NCBI GenBank assembly: GCA_026391555.1
Contig: JAPLEB010000093.1
Span: 21,674-85,673, forward strand
Length of the DNA: 64,000 nucleotides
Direction of reading: 5' to 3'
DNA from: Bacteroidia bacterium
Lineage (GTDB): Bacteria; Bacteroidota; Bacteroidia; Bacteroidales; VadinHA17
The notes beneath the pieces are model-generated. The model was not told where the DNA came from, did not search any database, and was given only the letters and a program-made list of their open reading frames with translations. Below, in pieces: positions 11,103-20,830 of the stretch. A program made the translations under genes and the position numbers. How positions within the stretch are numbered: position 1 is the stretch's first letter; each line of letters opens with the position of its first letter.

Positions 11103-11576
11103 ATGGAAATAAAATATTTTTCTCTTGGTATAAGTGAAAACAACAAATTTGTAAAAATATTCAAGATAGTATTCGGTGTTGTGTGCTTTGCAGTTGCAAT
11201 CTTTTGGATGATTTTCAATATCAAATCATTAAAGCCTGATGGAACAGCCTGGATAACAATTATATTCCTTTCAGGGTTTGGATTTTACCAGATATTATCA
11301 GGGTTAGGCCGTGCTACCAGGTTTATCGAAATAGGCAACGATTGTATTCGCCTTAAGAAGAATCCTGTTCTTCCACCTGTTGTAATGAGTGAAAAAGATA
11401 TAGAGAAAATAGAACTGTATCCCATGAATCTCATTTTCTTCCTGAAAACAAAAAAAAGAATTCTTCTGCGGTTTGGATCTACGTTTTACGAAACGAATGA
11501 ACTGATAAAAGATGAGATTCTTGGGTTTGCCGAATCGAATAAAATCCCACTCGAAATAATACAGGAAGAGTTATAA
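11103..11576 (+). CDS. Hypothetical membrane protein
   Basis: Two N-terminal hydrophobic segments; uninterrupted ORF with ATG. Confidence 0.5.
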   Translation: MEIKYFSLGISENNKFVKIFKIVFGVVCFAVAIFWMIFNIKSLKPDGTAWITIIFLSGFGFYQILSGLGRATRFIEIGNDCIRLKKNPVLPPVVMSEKDIEKIELYPMNLIFFLKTKKRILLRFGSTFYETNELIKDEILGFAESNKIPLEIIQEEL

Positions 11577-11593
11577 GAAGCAAAATCAGTTTA

Positions 11594-14500
11594 TTATTTC
11601 AAAACAACATCTGCGAAATCCATAAACCAGTTCCAGTCTTTCAATAGCATATTATGAACTCCGTCTCGTATATGATAAGCTACTTTGCCACTCATTACCT
11701 GTTTATTAAGAGGCGGTATAGCTTCCGGAATATCAGAGGCTGTTCCTAATAACTTAAAAACAGGTATCGCATTATAAAGCGACAGATATGATCCACGCGG
11801 ATCACCCCAGAGGTCGTCGCTTGCACAATCAACATAAAGAGCCCTTGGTGCAATCAGGGCTAAAAGCATATGCATATCGACAGGAAGAGCATCTTCATTA
11901 TTATTGTACTTTTTATAGTTAGAACAGAACCAGTGTGGAAATGATGTGTTGATCCTTCCAACCGTTTCTCCAAAGCGGCGCCTGGCTAAAGCAGCTCCTC
12001 CGCAACCTGATTCATTTGATACCACCATTGCAAAACGGGAATCCTCAGCCCCTGCCCATAACGCGGTTTTACCACCGCGTGAATGACCAACCACAGCGAC
12101 CTTATCACCGGCAATATCTTTATCAGTTACAAGATAATCCATACAACGGCTTGCACCCCAGGCCCATGCAGCAATGGTTCCCCATGCATCATCAGGGCGC
12201 GAATCTTTGTCAAGAAGTGAGTGTATCCCATTCTTAAAATCATCAAAATTATCAGGATCTACATCTGCATTGCAAAAAACTGCCATCCCGTATCCTCTTG
12301 CAATGGCCTCTTCTACTGGCCAGAACTCATTTTTTACCTTCCTGTATGGATCTATATTCGCCGGCCCACGGTTATCGATCAAAAGAAATACAGGAACAGG
12401 TTTCTTTGCATTATTTGGTGTAAAAAGTGTGAGATGGATATCCAGAGTTTTACTAATTGATGCGATTGTGATATCGACCAGCTTAAGTGTCGCAGCTCCA
12501 TCCAATGCATTATTGTCCAGATTTACTACCTTAAAACTTTTCTGATAAGGAGTTTCAGGTATCCTTCCATAAACATTTTCCCGGAAAAGTTCCAGTATCT
12601 CATTCCTGCGAACATCCGTCCACATCCGGGGTGTTGTGACTTTTTTTCCATCGGCAGTTGTCAGCGCATCCGGTAATGAATATGCAGGCACTTTTTCTTC
12701 ATAATAGTTAAACTCCGGTCTGTTTTTAGAGAGCTTTTCGACAGTTTGTACTGATGCACGCCAACCGTTGTCCGATTTTATTTTTGTAAAAGTAACTGTC
12801 TGTTCACCTTTAAGCGAAGGATCGAGAAACTCCAGAACTACCCGCGTTACCCCTTTTTGCCAATAACGTTTTAAAGAAGCATCAAAAACTTCGATCTGCT
12901 CAATTTTTGGCTTCACCACTTTTTGATTATAGGCCATATTCAGACTGAACCCATCACCATCAAATCTTAGTAAGCCTGGAGAAACCACTGTTACCTTGCA
13001 ATAAGTGATCAGGTTAGATGATGTGGGAGCCTCTCCCCTGCCGGATAACTGAAACTTGTCGTTAATAACAAAATTCTTCCCCCGGTTAAGGGTATAACTG
13101 CGAACCCAGCTTTTTACCAAAGCATCTTTGGTATAAGCACCGGCAATATCTGTTGAAAACGTGGCAGACTTCTCATTTGCAGTGAATGATGAATTCTTTG
13201 CTTTGAAACCGGCACCCTCCTTCTGATCATTTCCATTGATTACAGGAAGGTTATGATATCCCGACTGCATTGTCCATATCTCATAACGTTTGGAACTGAA
13301 AGTTTTAGCAGTATAACCTTCACGGCCCAAATCAATAAGACAAGGCTTTCCATCGTAGTACATCACACAAGAACCTATGTCGTTGTGATTGTGACTTTCA
13401 GCATTAAACCCACCTTTGGCACCAAAGAAGAAACCTGCAAAACTTCCTTCCTTATCGCGGGCTCCGGCAACCTCGGTATCAGGAAGCCAGAAATCGGCCA
13501 TAAGCGCCTCTTTGGCATCAGCTTTTATGATTTCAGGCAACAGAACCAGGTTTTTGATCTGTTCACATATCTTGCCTGAGAAGGCATTTTCGCCCCATTT
13601 ATTCAGATTTGCCAGGTATGCGCCAAACTGTTGCATCTGAAGATCATTAATTGCTTTCCCATAAAGATAAACTGATGCCGGACTTCCCCCTATTGTTGCG
13701 TCAGCATCGGCAAAATTTATAAAATATGGAGCGTGAATATTGACTTTATAGAAATATTTCCCGATATTCTGAACCAGAGGATTATCGTACACATCAAATT
13801 TTCCATTAGTTGCACTTTTAAGGACAGCAAGACTCTCGTACAACAATGCCCCGGCGACTCCCCAATAGGATGGACCTTCATCGCAACCGCCATCATCTGA
13901 ATAACCATTCAGAAATTTGTCAAGAGAGTTGATAGTCTTCTGAACTTCAGCCTGCTTTTTAACAGGATCATCCCCGAGCAGGAGAAAACAGTTCAGCATG
14001 TTATAATTGACCCATGGATTCCAGTTATTCGGACGTCCGCCTATAAAACCCATATAACCAAAATCAGACCGTTCAAAATAGGGCTTAACAGCTTTATTAA
14101 TGATCTCCTGCTTCAGTCGTTGAGATATTAAAGGATGTACCTTATCAAACTCATCTTTAAACAGATACCATGTCCAGGAAAGATCACTTGCTATTTCACC
14201 TACACCAAGATCAACAGTTGGTTCATTCACATCTGGTAATCCACGGGGAGCTTTCTGGAAATGGAGATGAGCTGACCATCCCCACCATGTCTGTTCGCTG
14301 TAATACCACACTGCATTTATGATCTGATCGATAAAACGACCTTTGCCCTCAATAAGCTCTCCGGTAACAAGTGAATTGAGAGCTCTGCCGGGTGCGGCAT
14401 AAGCGCCCTGGCGGCGATCGCCTGATCGTATAAACTCAAGATAATCAGTCGCCCTGACAACCGGCCAGTTATAATCGAGATAACCCTCAGCTCTTGAAAT

Positions 14501-14743
14501 ATACTCTTTCCTGAGATTTGAAGGGACGCTCTCCCAGAACTGACGGTTTTTATAATCAGGCAACTTATTCCATGAGTTATCGGTAATAAGAGATTTTGCA
14601 AGGTCGATCTCCCTTGCTTTATTGGCCAGGATATTCCTCTCTTTTGTCTGGACAGATGCTGTTAAAGGGTAAATTGATGATAAGACAAGCATGGCGCAAC
14701 AGCCCGAAAGAAAGAGCTTCAGATTATGGTTAAATTTTATCAT
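11594..14743 (-). CDS. Heparinase II/III-family protein fused to a CE15 glucuronoyl-esterase-like domain
   Basis: N-terminal part with GFNAESHNHNDIGS (heparinase II/III motif); C-terminal alpha/beta-hydrolase with VVGHSRGGKTALWAG nucleophile elbow and IRDGVHNMLLKDW His motif. Confidence 0.82.
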   Translation of the reverse strand: MIKFNHNLKLFLSGCCAMLVLSSIYPLTASVQTKERNILANKAREIDLAKSLITDNSWNKLPDYKNRQFWESVPSNLRKEYISRAEGYLDYNWPVVRATDYLEFIRSGDRRQGAYAAPGRALNSLVTGELIEGKGRFIDQIINAVWYYSEQTWWGWSAHLHFQKAPRGLPDVNEPTVDLGVGEIASDLSWTWYLFKDEFDKVHPLISQRLKQEIINKAVKPYFERSDFGYMGFIGGRPNNWNPWVNYNMLNCFLLLGDDPVKKQAEVQKTINSLDKFLNGYSDDGGCDEGPSYWGVAGALLYESLAVLKSATNGKFDVYDNPLVQNIGKYFYKVNIHAPYFINFADADATIGGSPASVYLYGKAINDLQMQQFGAYLANLNKWGENAFSGKICEQIKNLVLLPEIIKADAKEALMADFWLPDTEVAGARDKEGSFAGFFFGAKGGFNAESHNHNDIGSCVMYYDGKPCLIDLGREGYTAKTFSSKRYEIWTMQSGYHNLPVINGNDQKEGAGFKAKNSSFTANEKSATFSTDIAGAYTKDALVKSWVRSYTLNRGKNFVINDKFQLSGRGEAPTSSNLITYCKVTVVSPGLLRFDGDGFSLNMAYNQKVVKPKIEQIEVFDASLKRYWQKGVTRVVLEFLDPSLKGEQTVTFTKIKSDNGWRASVQTVEKLSKNRPEFNYYEEKVPAYSLPDALTTADGKKVTTPRMWTDVRRNEILELFRENVYGRIPETPYQKSFKVVNLDNNALDGAATLKLVDITIASISKTLDIHLTLFTPNNAKKPVPVFLLIDNRGPANIDPYRKVKNEFWPVEEAIARGYGMAVFCNADVDPDNFDDFKNGIHSLLDKDSRPDDAWGTIAAWAWGASRCMDYLVTDKDIAGDKVAVVGHSRGGKTALWAGAEDSRFAMVVSNESGCGGAALARRRFGETVGRINTSFPHWFCSNYKKYNNNEDALPVDMHMLLALIAPRALYVDCASDDLWGDPRGSYLSLYNAIPVFKLLGTASDIPEAIPPLNKQVMSGKVAYHIRDGVHNMLLKDWNWFMDFADVVLK

Positions 14744-14774
14744 CTCTGTTTTTATTATCAAAATATTAATAAAA

Positions 14775-14809
14775 AGCCATCATGCCGACCGTTATCAGTC
14801 ATAATGGCT
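14775..14809 (-). terminator. Rho-independent terminator downstream of 14853-15695
   Basis: On the - strand AGCCATTATG...CATGATGGCTTTTTATT (one stem mismatch) followed by U-tract. Confidence 0.6.
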
Positions 14810-14852
14810 CATAAATAATGTTTACCATTTGAGATATTTACCAAAAAATATT

Positions 14853-15695
14853 TTACATATTCTTCAGTAAATAATCACGGCTTATTCTTGCGCTCTCAAG
14901 AGGTGTATGGGTTTTACAGTTATCCTGCTCAACGAAGAAATACTTCATCCCGGCCTTTTTAGTTAATGCAAAAATCGGTTTAAAATCAATTGTACCTTCG
15001 CCCATTGTTGCGTCCTTTTTATCAGATGACATATCTTTCATATGCAGAAGTGTGTACCTGCCCGGATATTTGTTAATATATTCAACAGCACTTTGATCAC
15101 CGGCGGTTATCCAGCAAAGATCAAGTTCAAATATAACCAGCTTTGAATCTGTCCTTGTAACGAGTAAATCGTAAGGGATCTGGTCGTCTATTTTTTTAAA
15201 TTCAATCGAGTGATTATGGAAACCAAATTTCATCCCGGCATTTTTGCACTTCTCCCCTGCCAGGTTAAAGAAATCAGCTGCCTGCTTGAAACCATCGAGT
15301 GATTTTCCCCAGTCACCCGGGAGAGAAGGCAGTACAACATATTTCAAGCCGGCTTCGGAGCAATCAGCCACAACTTTATCAATATTTGAAGTATTTAATC
15401 CTCCGTTATGGCTGCTGAGTAATTGCATTCCAAAACTTTCAACCTTTTTACGGAAATCGGCCGGTTTAAGATTATAGAAAAGACCGTTGGAATAATTTGC
15501 TGCTTCAACCCAGTTATATCCCATATCTGCAACTGCTTTCAGGGTACCATCCGTATCACTAATCATCTCATTACGGACTGTGTAAAGAATCAATCCGGTT
15601 TTAATACCGGCAGGTTTAAAATCCAAAGAAGGTAAAAATGCTGTTGCCGCTGCAGCAATTCCGGCTTTTTTCAGGAAATCTCTTCGTGTTACCAT
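14853..15695 (-). CDS. Exported sugar phosphate isomerase/epimerase-like TIM-barrel protein
   Basis: Tat-like RRDFLKKAG leader; AP-endonuclease family 2 barrel motifs (FGFHNHSIEF, FELDLCWITAGDQ, MGEGTIDFKPIF). Confidence 0.85.
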   Translation of the reverse strand: MVTRRDFLKKAGIAAAATAFLPSLDFKPAGIKTGLILYTVRNEMISDTDGTLKAVADMGYNWVEAANYSNGLFYNLKPADFRKKVESFGMQLLSSHNGGLNTSNIDKVVADCSEAGLKYVVLPSLPGDWGKSLDGFKQAADFFNLAGEKCKNAGMKFGFHNHSIEFKKIDDQIPYDLLVTRTDSKLVIFELDLCWITAGDQSAVEYINKYPGRYTLLHMKDMSSDKKDATMGEGTIDFKPIFALTKKAGMKYFFVEQDNCKTHTPLESARISRDYLLKNM

Positions 15696-15942
15696 ATTTT
15701 AGGAATTAAATGAATATTAATTTATTAAAATACTTTGAAATCTGATTACAAATTTATTAATAAATGTGATAGTAAGTAATTTTTACTTATAATCATTTCA
15801 GACATTAGTATTGAGTGATATAAGGACAGCAGGCAGCAGGCTTTAGGCGGAGCAAAGACAGAACGGGATAACAGTGAAATGGTACAACGGCAAAAGGTTA
15901 CAGGAGTAAATTTTTTCAAAAAGGTTATTTATTAATGTACTT

Positions 15943-16980
15943 TTGATATCAGATAAAAATGGTATGATACCCCTTTTTAAAATAAACGATAAGAACCTTG
16001 AATGCCTGTTATGTCCTCATTATTGTAAGCTTAAGTCAGGAAAGACAGGCATTTGCGGCGTGAGGAAAAACACAGGAGATAAAATTGAGTTGCTTACATA
16101 CGGCGTCCTCTCAGGATTTTCGCTTGACCCGGTAGAAAAAAAACCACTTTATCATTTTTTCCCAGGATATAATATTTTGTCTGTAGGATCATACGGCTGT
16201 AATATGAGATGTGATTTTTGCCAGAATTACAATATATCTCAGAAAATCCCTGAAGGCATGATCCCGGAAACAACTCCTGAAAAAATTGTTAAGGCAGCTC
16301 TTTCTGCTGAAAAGAATATTGGCCTGGCATTTACTTACAATGAGCCGGTTATCTGGTTTGAGTTTATGAGAGATACAGCAACAGTTGCTCAAAATGAAGG
16401 GTTATTTACGGTTATGGTCAGCAACGGGTATGTCAACAGTGAACCTATGAATGAAATAATTCAATTCATTAATGCTTTTAATATTGACCTTAAAGCCTTT
16501 AATAACAAATTTTACAGAAAACTTACCGGCTCAGACATTGAACCTGTTCAGAATAGTCTGAAGCAGATTGCAAAGTCGGGGAAACATCTGGAAATTACTA
16601 CTCTTATTATACCGGGGCAGAATGATGATGAGAGGGAAATGGCTTTACAGGCGGAATGGATCGCATGTGAACTGGGGAAAGATGTTCCTCTTCATCTCAG
16701 CAGGTACTTCCCCATGTACAAGAGGGACGATCCGGCAACATCACAGGAAACTCTGAACAAACTTTTTGAGATCGCCTCCGGGAAACTGGATCATGTCTAT
16801 ATGGGAAATTCAATCTCAGAATCAGGACAAAACACTTTATGTCCGAAATGCGGTACTATCGTTACAATACGATCAGGATATAAAACCCGGCTGTTAAACC
16901 TGGACAGAGGAGGAAAATGTACCGGTTGCGGAACATTGGTTTACAAACACTTTACTTTTTCTTCTCCGTTAAAGCGCTGA
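15943..16980 (+). CDS. amrS: AmmeMemoRadiSam system radical SAM enzyme
   Basis: LCPHYCKLKSGKTGICGVRKN and SYGCNMRCDFCQN (CxxxCxxC) motifs; start likely at internal ATG 15961 or as in ORF track. Confidence 0.85.
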   Translation: MISDKNGMIPLFKINDKNLECLLCPHYCKLKSGKTGICGVRKNTGDKIELLTYGVLSGFSLDPVEKKPLYHFFPGYNILSVGSYGCNMRCDFCQNYNISQKIPEGMIPETTPEKIVKAALSAEKNIGLAFTYNEPVIWFEFMRDTATVAQNEGLFTVMVSNGYVNSEPMNEIIQFINAFNIDLKAFNNKFYRKLTGSDIEPVQNSLKQIAKSGKHLEITTLIIPGQNDDEREMALQAEWIACELGKDVPLHLSRYFPMYKRDDPATSQETLNKLFEIASGKLDHVYMGNSISESGQNTLCPKCGTIVTIRSGYKTRLLNLDRGGKCTGCGTLVYKHFTFSSPLKR

Positions 16981-17245
16981 GCCTGATAAAAAGCTTATCG
17001 ACGCCTGTCATGAGATCTTTTTCAACCGTCTTATAATAAGCCTTCACAATTTTAGGATTATCCTTGCCGTCAGGGTTATTAACCCGTGCTATAAGATCAT
17101 TTCTGAAATTAACGGCATCAGACATTATGGTTGATAATTCATCAGATTTATTTTCAGGATGAACTCCTGAATAAACAAAACAATCAGAAATCACTTCAAA
17201 AATCAGGTAATCAATATCTTTTTTCAGTTCTCTTACACTTGCCAT
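16952..17245 (-). CDS. Hypothetical protein (97 aa)
   Basis: Intact ATG ORF; overlaps the 3' end of amrS by about 29 bp convergently. Confidence 0.5.
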   Translation of the reverse strand: MASVRELKKDIDYLIFEVISDCFVYSGVHPENKSDELSTIMSDAVNFRNDLIARVNNPDGKDNPKIVKAYYKTVEKDLMTGVDKLFIRLSALTEKKK

Positions 17246-17315
17246 ACGATACAGGTTTGAATTAATAAGGGTTCAAATATAATAAATATCCTTCAGACTG
17301 TTCAACGGGCTACCA

Positions 17316-18152
17316 TTATTCAGGTCTGAAAAGCCGCGTACTCTCATCAACTTTTACCAGATACAGCTGCCTTAACCTCTCCATAAGCGGCAGTCTGACA
17401 TTGAAAAATTTATCGCCAATACAATAAAAAGGGAGAACCATTGGGGAAGTCCCGGTCATAAAAACCGCATCATATTTCAAAATATCTTCAGATTTCACGC
17501 AGGATAATTCCACTTTAATCTTGTTTTCTCTGCATATTTCAAGAATATGTTTACGTGTAATTCCATTAAGAATAATGTTATCAGGCGCTGTTACCAGAGT
17601 CTCTCCTTTTATAAAAAATATATTGGAACGGCTCCCTTCAGTAATTAATTTATTATCGTTCACGAGAAGAACTTCGTAACCACCTTCCTGAATGAGTTTA
17701 TGATAGATTGATGACCTCAGTTTATGGTCGATTACTTTTGATTCAGGGTCCTTCCGTTCAGCAAAAAAGAGAATACCTTTCACTCCTTTTTTATACTGTT
17801 CACCAGATGGATAAATTGGCTCAATAAAGTAGACCAGGTAATTATCTGAGCCCTTATTATAGTTAAAGACGATTTTGATGTTTATCTCCTTTTTCCTGTC
17901 TGATCTGGTAAGCGAGATGATTGCCTTTCTTAAAGCAGGAACATCAGCCAGGTGTTTTTTTCGCTGAAGTTTTACACTCGAGGCCAGCCGTTCCATGTGG
18001 TCATGAAAAAAGACGGGACACCCCTTTACCATCCTGATCACTTCATAAATTGAATCACCCTCATAAACCATTGAATTATCGAACAATTCTGCCGGTTGAA
18101 GATCTCCGTTAAGTATGAATTTTTTTCCATAACATTCATTCATGATAAACAT
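17316..18152 (-). CDS. Aminotransferase class IV (BCAT/ADC-lyase-like)
   Basis: FDNSMVYEGDSIYEVIRM, LLVNDNKLITEGSRSNIFFIKG motifs; start uncertain (ORF extends to 18197). Confidence 0.82.
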   Translation of the reverse strand: MFIMNECYGKKFILNGDLQPAELFDNSMVYEGDSIYEVIRMVKGCPVFFHDHMERLASSVKLQRKKHLADVPALRKAIISLTRSDRKKEINIKIVFNYNKGSDNYLVYFIEPIYPSGEQYKKGVKGILFFAERKDPESKVIDHKLRSSIYHKLIQEGGYEVLLVNDNKLITEGSRSNIFFIKGETLVTAPDNIILNGITRKHILEICRENKIKVELSCVKSEDILKYDAVFMTGTSPMVLPFYCIGDKFFNVRLPLMERLRQLYLVKVDESTRLFRPE

Positions 18153-18242
18153 TTTTTGACAGACAAAAATACAAACTATCAGCCAATCTGCCCGCAATTC
18201 TGATTATATTCGTAGCCGCCATTTCAAAGGAGATTTCAACAG

Positions 18243-18950
18243 ATGTATGCGATTATTGAAAACATAAGACAAGAACTGATCCGGGATGCTGATGAAAAGA
18301 CAAAGCAGTCAGGAGAGAGATTCTTTAAGGAAGAAGTTAAACTGTACGGTGTCAAATCAGCTGTAGTCCACCAGATCGGAAAGGAACATTTTAAAGTTAT
18401 ACCTGATAAAAATAAATCACATATTTTCTCTCTATGCGAAGAACTATGGAAATCGGGTATTATGGAGGAATCATTTATTGCTTGTAACTGGTCATATAAT
18501 GTCCATAAACAATACGAGCCGGCTGATTTTGAGGTCTTTGAAAGATGGGTTAACAACTATGTAAGTAACTGGGCATCGTGCGATACATTTTGCAATCATA
18601 CAGTGGGAACACTTGTTGAAAAGTACCCATCCCTGCTTTCCGGATTGAAGAGATGGGCAAAATCGCAGAACCGGTGGGTTAAGCGTGCTTCTGCAGTATC
18701 GCTTATTGTACCTGCAAGGAATGGCAAATTCTTAGAAGACATTTTCGAAATAGCTGATATTCTTCATTCTGACAGTGATGATATGGTGCAAAAAGGATAT
18801 GGATGGATGCTTAAAGCTGCAAGCCAGGCTCACCAGAATGAGGTGTTCGATTATGTTTTCAGCAAAAAGGCAACTATGCCAAGAACTTCACTAAGATATG
18901 CAATAGAAAAAATGACGAAGGAATTAAAAGCAAAGGCAATGGCAAAATAG
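18243..18950 (+). CDS. DNA alkylation repair protein (AlkD-like HEAT repeats)
   Basis: WVNNYVSNWASCDTFCNHTVGTL...WAKSQNRWVKRASAVSLIVPAR typical AlkD family. Confidence 0.85.
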   Translation: MYAIIENIRQELIRDADEKTKQSGERFFKEEVKLYGVKSAVVHQIGKEHFKVIPDKNKSHIFSLCEELWKSGIMEESFIACNWSYNVHKQYEPADFEVFERWVNNYVSNWASCDTFCNHTVGTLVEKYPSLLSGLKRWAKSQNRWVKRASAVSLIVPARNGKFLEDIFEIADILHSDSDDMVQKGYGWMLKAASQAHQNEVFDYVFSKKATMPRTSLRYAIEKMTKELKAKAMAK

Positions 18951-18964
18951 TTTATCCTGTTTCT

Positions 18965-18972
18965 TACCTTTG
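18965..18972 (+). promoter_or_regulatory. Bacteroidota -7 promoter element candidate upstream of ggt
   Basis: TACCTTTG matches TAnnTTTG 21 bp upstream of the ATG. Confidence 0.4.
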
Positions 18973-18992
18973 CATTATTATATAAACTCGAA

Positions 18993-20681
18993 ATGAGAAG
19001 AATCCTTTCAATAATTTTTGCTCTTTTAATACCTGCTATTACATTTTCACAGGACAGGATCACAGGGCGGGATTTCGCAACACGCTCAGAAGTTATTGCC
19101 CGCAACGGTATGGCAGCAACAAGTCAGCCGCTTGCCACACAGGTAGCCCTCGATATACTAAAAAAGGGCGGCAATGCCATTGATGCGGCAATTGCCGCTA
19201 ATGCAGTACTGGGAGTTGTTGAACCGACGGGCGCCGGGATCGGTGGAGATCTGTTTGCAATAATCTGGAGTGCAGATAAGGGGAAGTTATACGGACTTAA
19301 TGCCAGCGGAAGATCGCCCCGTTCGCTTAAGCTTGAATATTTCAAGGAAAACGGGTATGAGTTCATTCCTTCGTATGGTCCTCTGCCTGTTTCAGTTCCG
19401 GGATGTGTTGACGGCTGGTTTGAAATGCATGATATGTTCGGCCGACTGCCAATGAAGGAAATCCTTCAACCTGCAATAAGCTACGCCAGGGATGGCTTTC
19501 CGGTAACAGAAGTAATTGCATATTATCTCGACAAAGGGACAGCAATTTTGAAAGAATATCCGAATATTAAAGAGGTTTATATGCCAGGAGGGAAGGCTCC
19601 TTCCAAAGGTGAAATTTTTAAAAACCCTTTACTGGCCAATACTCTTGAAAAAATAATAAAAGGGGGGCGAAATGAGTTTTACAGGGGTACCATAGCCAGA
19701 AATATTGATGCATTTATGAAAAAGCAGGGTGGTTTCCTCACTTTTGATGATATGTCGCGACATCATTCTGAATGGGTAGAGCCGGTAAGTACAACCTACC
19801 GGGGTTATGAGGTTTGGGAACTGCCACCAAACGCACAGGGAATTGCTGCGCTACAGATGCTGAACATCCTCGAAGGCTTTGATATTGCCTCTATGGGCTT
19901 TGGATCATCCGAATATATTCATGTTTTTACCGAGGCTAAAAAACTTGCTTTTGAAGATCGTGCAAAGTATTATGCCGATCCTGTTTTCAACACAACACCT
20001 GTTGCACAACTGATCTCAAAAAAATATGCTGCAGAAAGACGAAAACTGATCGATCGCGAAAAGGCTGCAAAGATATTCGATGCAGGTAAGGTTGAAGCCG
20101 GAAATACAATATATCTCGCCGTGGCAGATAAATATGGCAACATGGTTTCACTTATCCAGAGTAATTACCGTGGAATGGGATCAGGCATGTGTCCTACCGG
20201 TCTTGGTTTTGTCCTGCAGGACAGGGGTGAAATGTTCAGCCTGGCAGAAGGGCATAACAATATTTACGCACCGGGAAAAAGACCATTTCATACAATAATT
20301 CCTGCCTTTATTACTAAAAACAATAAACCATGGATAAGCTTTGGTGTTATGGGTGGTGATATGCAACCGCAGGGGCAGGTGCAGATTGTTATCAATCTTA
20401 TCGATTTTAAAATGAATCTGCAGGAGGCTGGCGATGCTCCAAGGATGCATCATATTGGATCATCCGAACCGACAGGCCAACAGATGACCGATGGAGGAAT
20501 TCTGCTTCTTGAAAACGGATTTCGTGTGGAAGTCATTCAAAAGCTAATGTCAATGGGACATACAATACAATGGGATCTTGGCGGTTATGGTGGTTACCAG
20601 GCGATCATGTGGGATGCGAAGAATAAAGTATGGTTCGGAGCCTCCGAATCGAGAAAGGACGGGCAGGCAGCGGGGTATTGA
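18993..20681 (+). CDS. ggt: Gamma-glutamyltransferase
   Basis: GMAATSQPLATQVALDILKKGGNAIDAAIAANAVLGVVEP; EAGNTIYLAVADKYGNMVS aligns with the catalytic Thr region. Confidence 0.92.
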   Translation: MRRILSIIFALLIPAITFSQDRITGRDFATRSEVIARNGMAATSQPLATQVALDILKKGGNAIDAAIAANAVLGVVEPTGAGIGGDLFAIIWSADKGKLYGLNASGRSPRSLKLEYFKENGYEFIPSYGPLPVSVPGCVDGWFEMHDMFGRLPMKEILQPAISYARDGFPVTEVIAYYLDKGTAILKEYPNIKEVYMPGGKAPSKGEIFKNPLLANTLEKIIKGGRNEFYRGTIARNIDAFMKKQGGFLTFDDMSRHHSEWVEPVSTTYRGYEVWELPPNAQGIAALQMLNILEGFDIASMGFGSSEYIHVFTEAKKLAFEDRAKYYADPVFNTTPVAQLISKKYAAERRKLIDREKAAKIFDAGKVEAGNTIYLAVADKYGNMVSLIQSNYRGMGSGMCPTGLGFVLQDRGEMFSLAEGHNNIYAPGKRPFHTIIPAFITKNNKPWISFGVMGGDMQPQGQVQIVINLIDFKMNLQEAGDAPRMHHIGSSEPTGQQMTDGGILLLENGFRVEVIQKLMSMGHTIQWDLGGYGGYQAIMWDAKNKVWFGASESRKDGQAAGY

Positions 20682-20830
20682 CAAGACAAAAGATAAAAGT
20701 ATAAAGTCGAAGCGCAGCGAAGATCCCGCTTAGGCGGGGACAAAAGTATATACGTACTGAAGCTCATAAAATAATAAAACAGTAAAGACACAATATATTG
20801 CATCTCATAATAATAAATATCATTTACTAT

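Noticed and set aside
12016-13908. Multiple + strand and - strand ORFs overlapping the heparinase-CE15 gene
   Set aside because: They lie in alternative frames of a clear long coding sequence and lack recognisable motifs.
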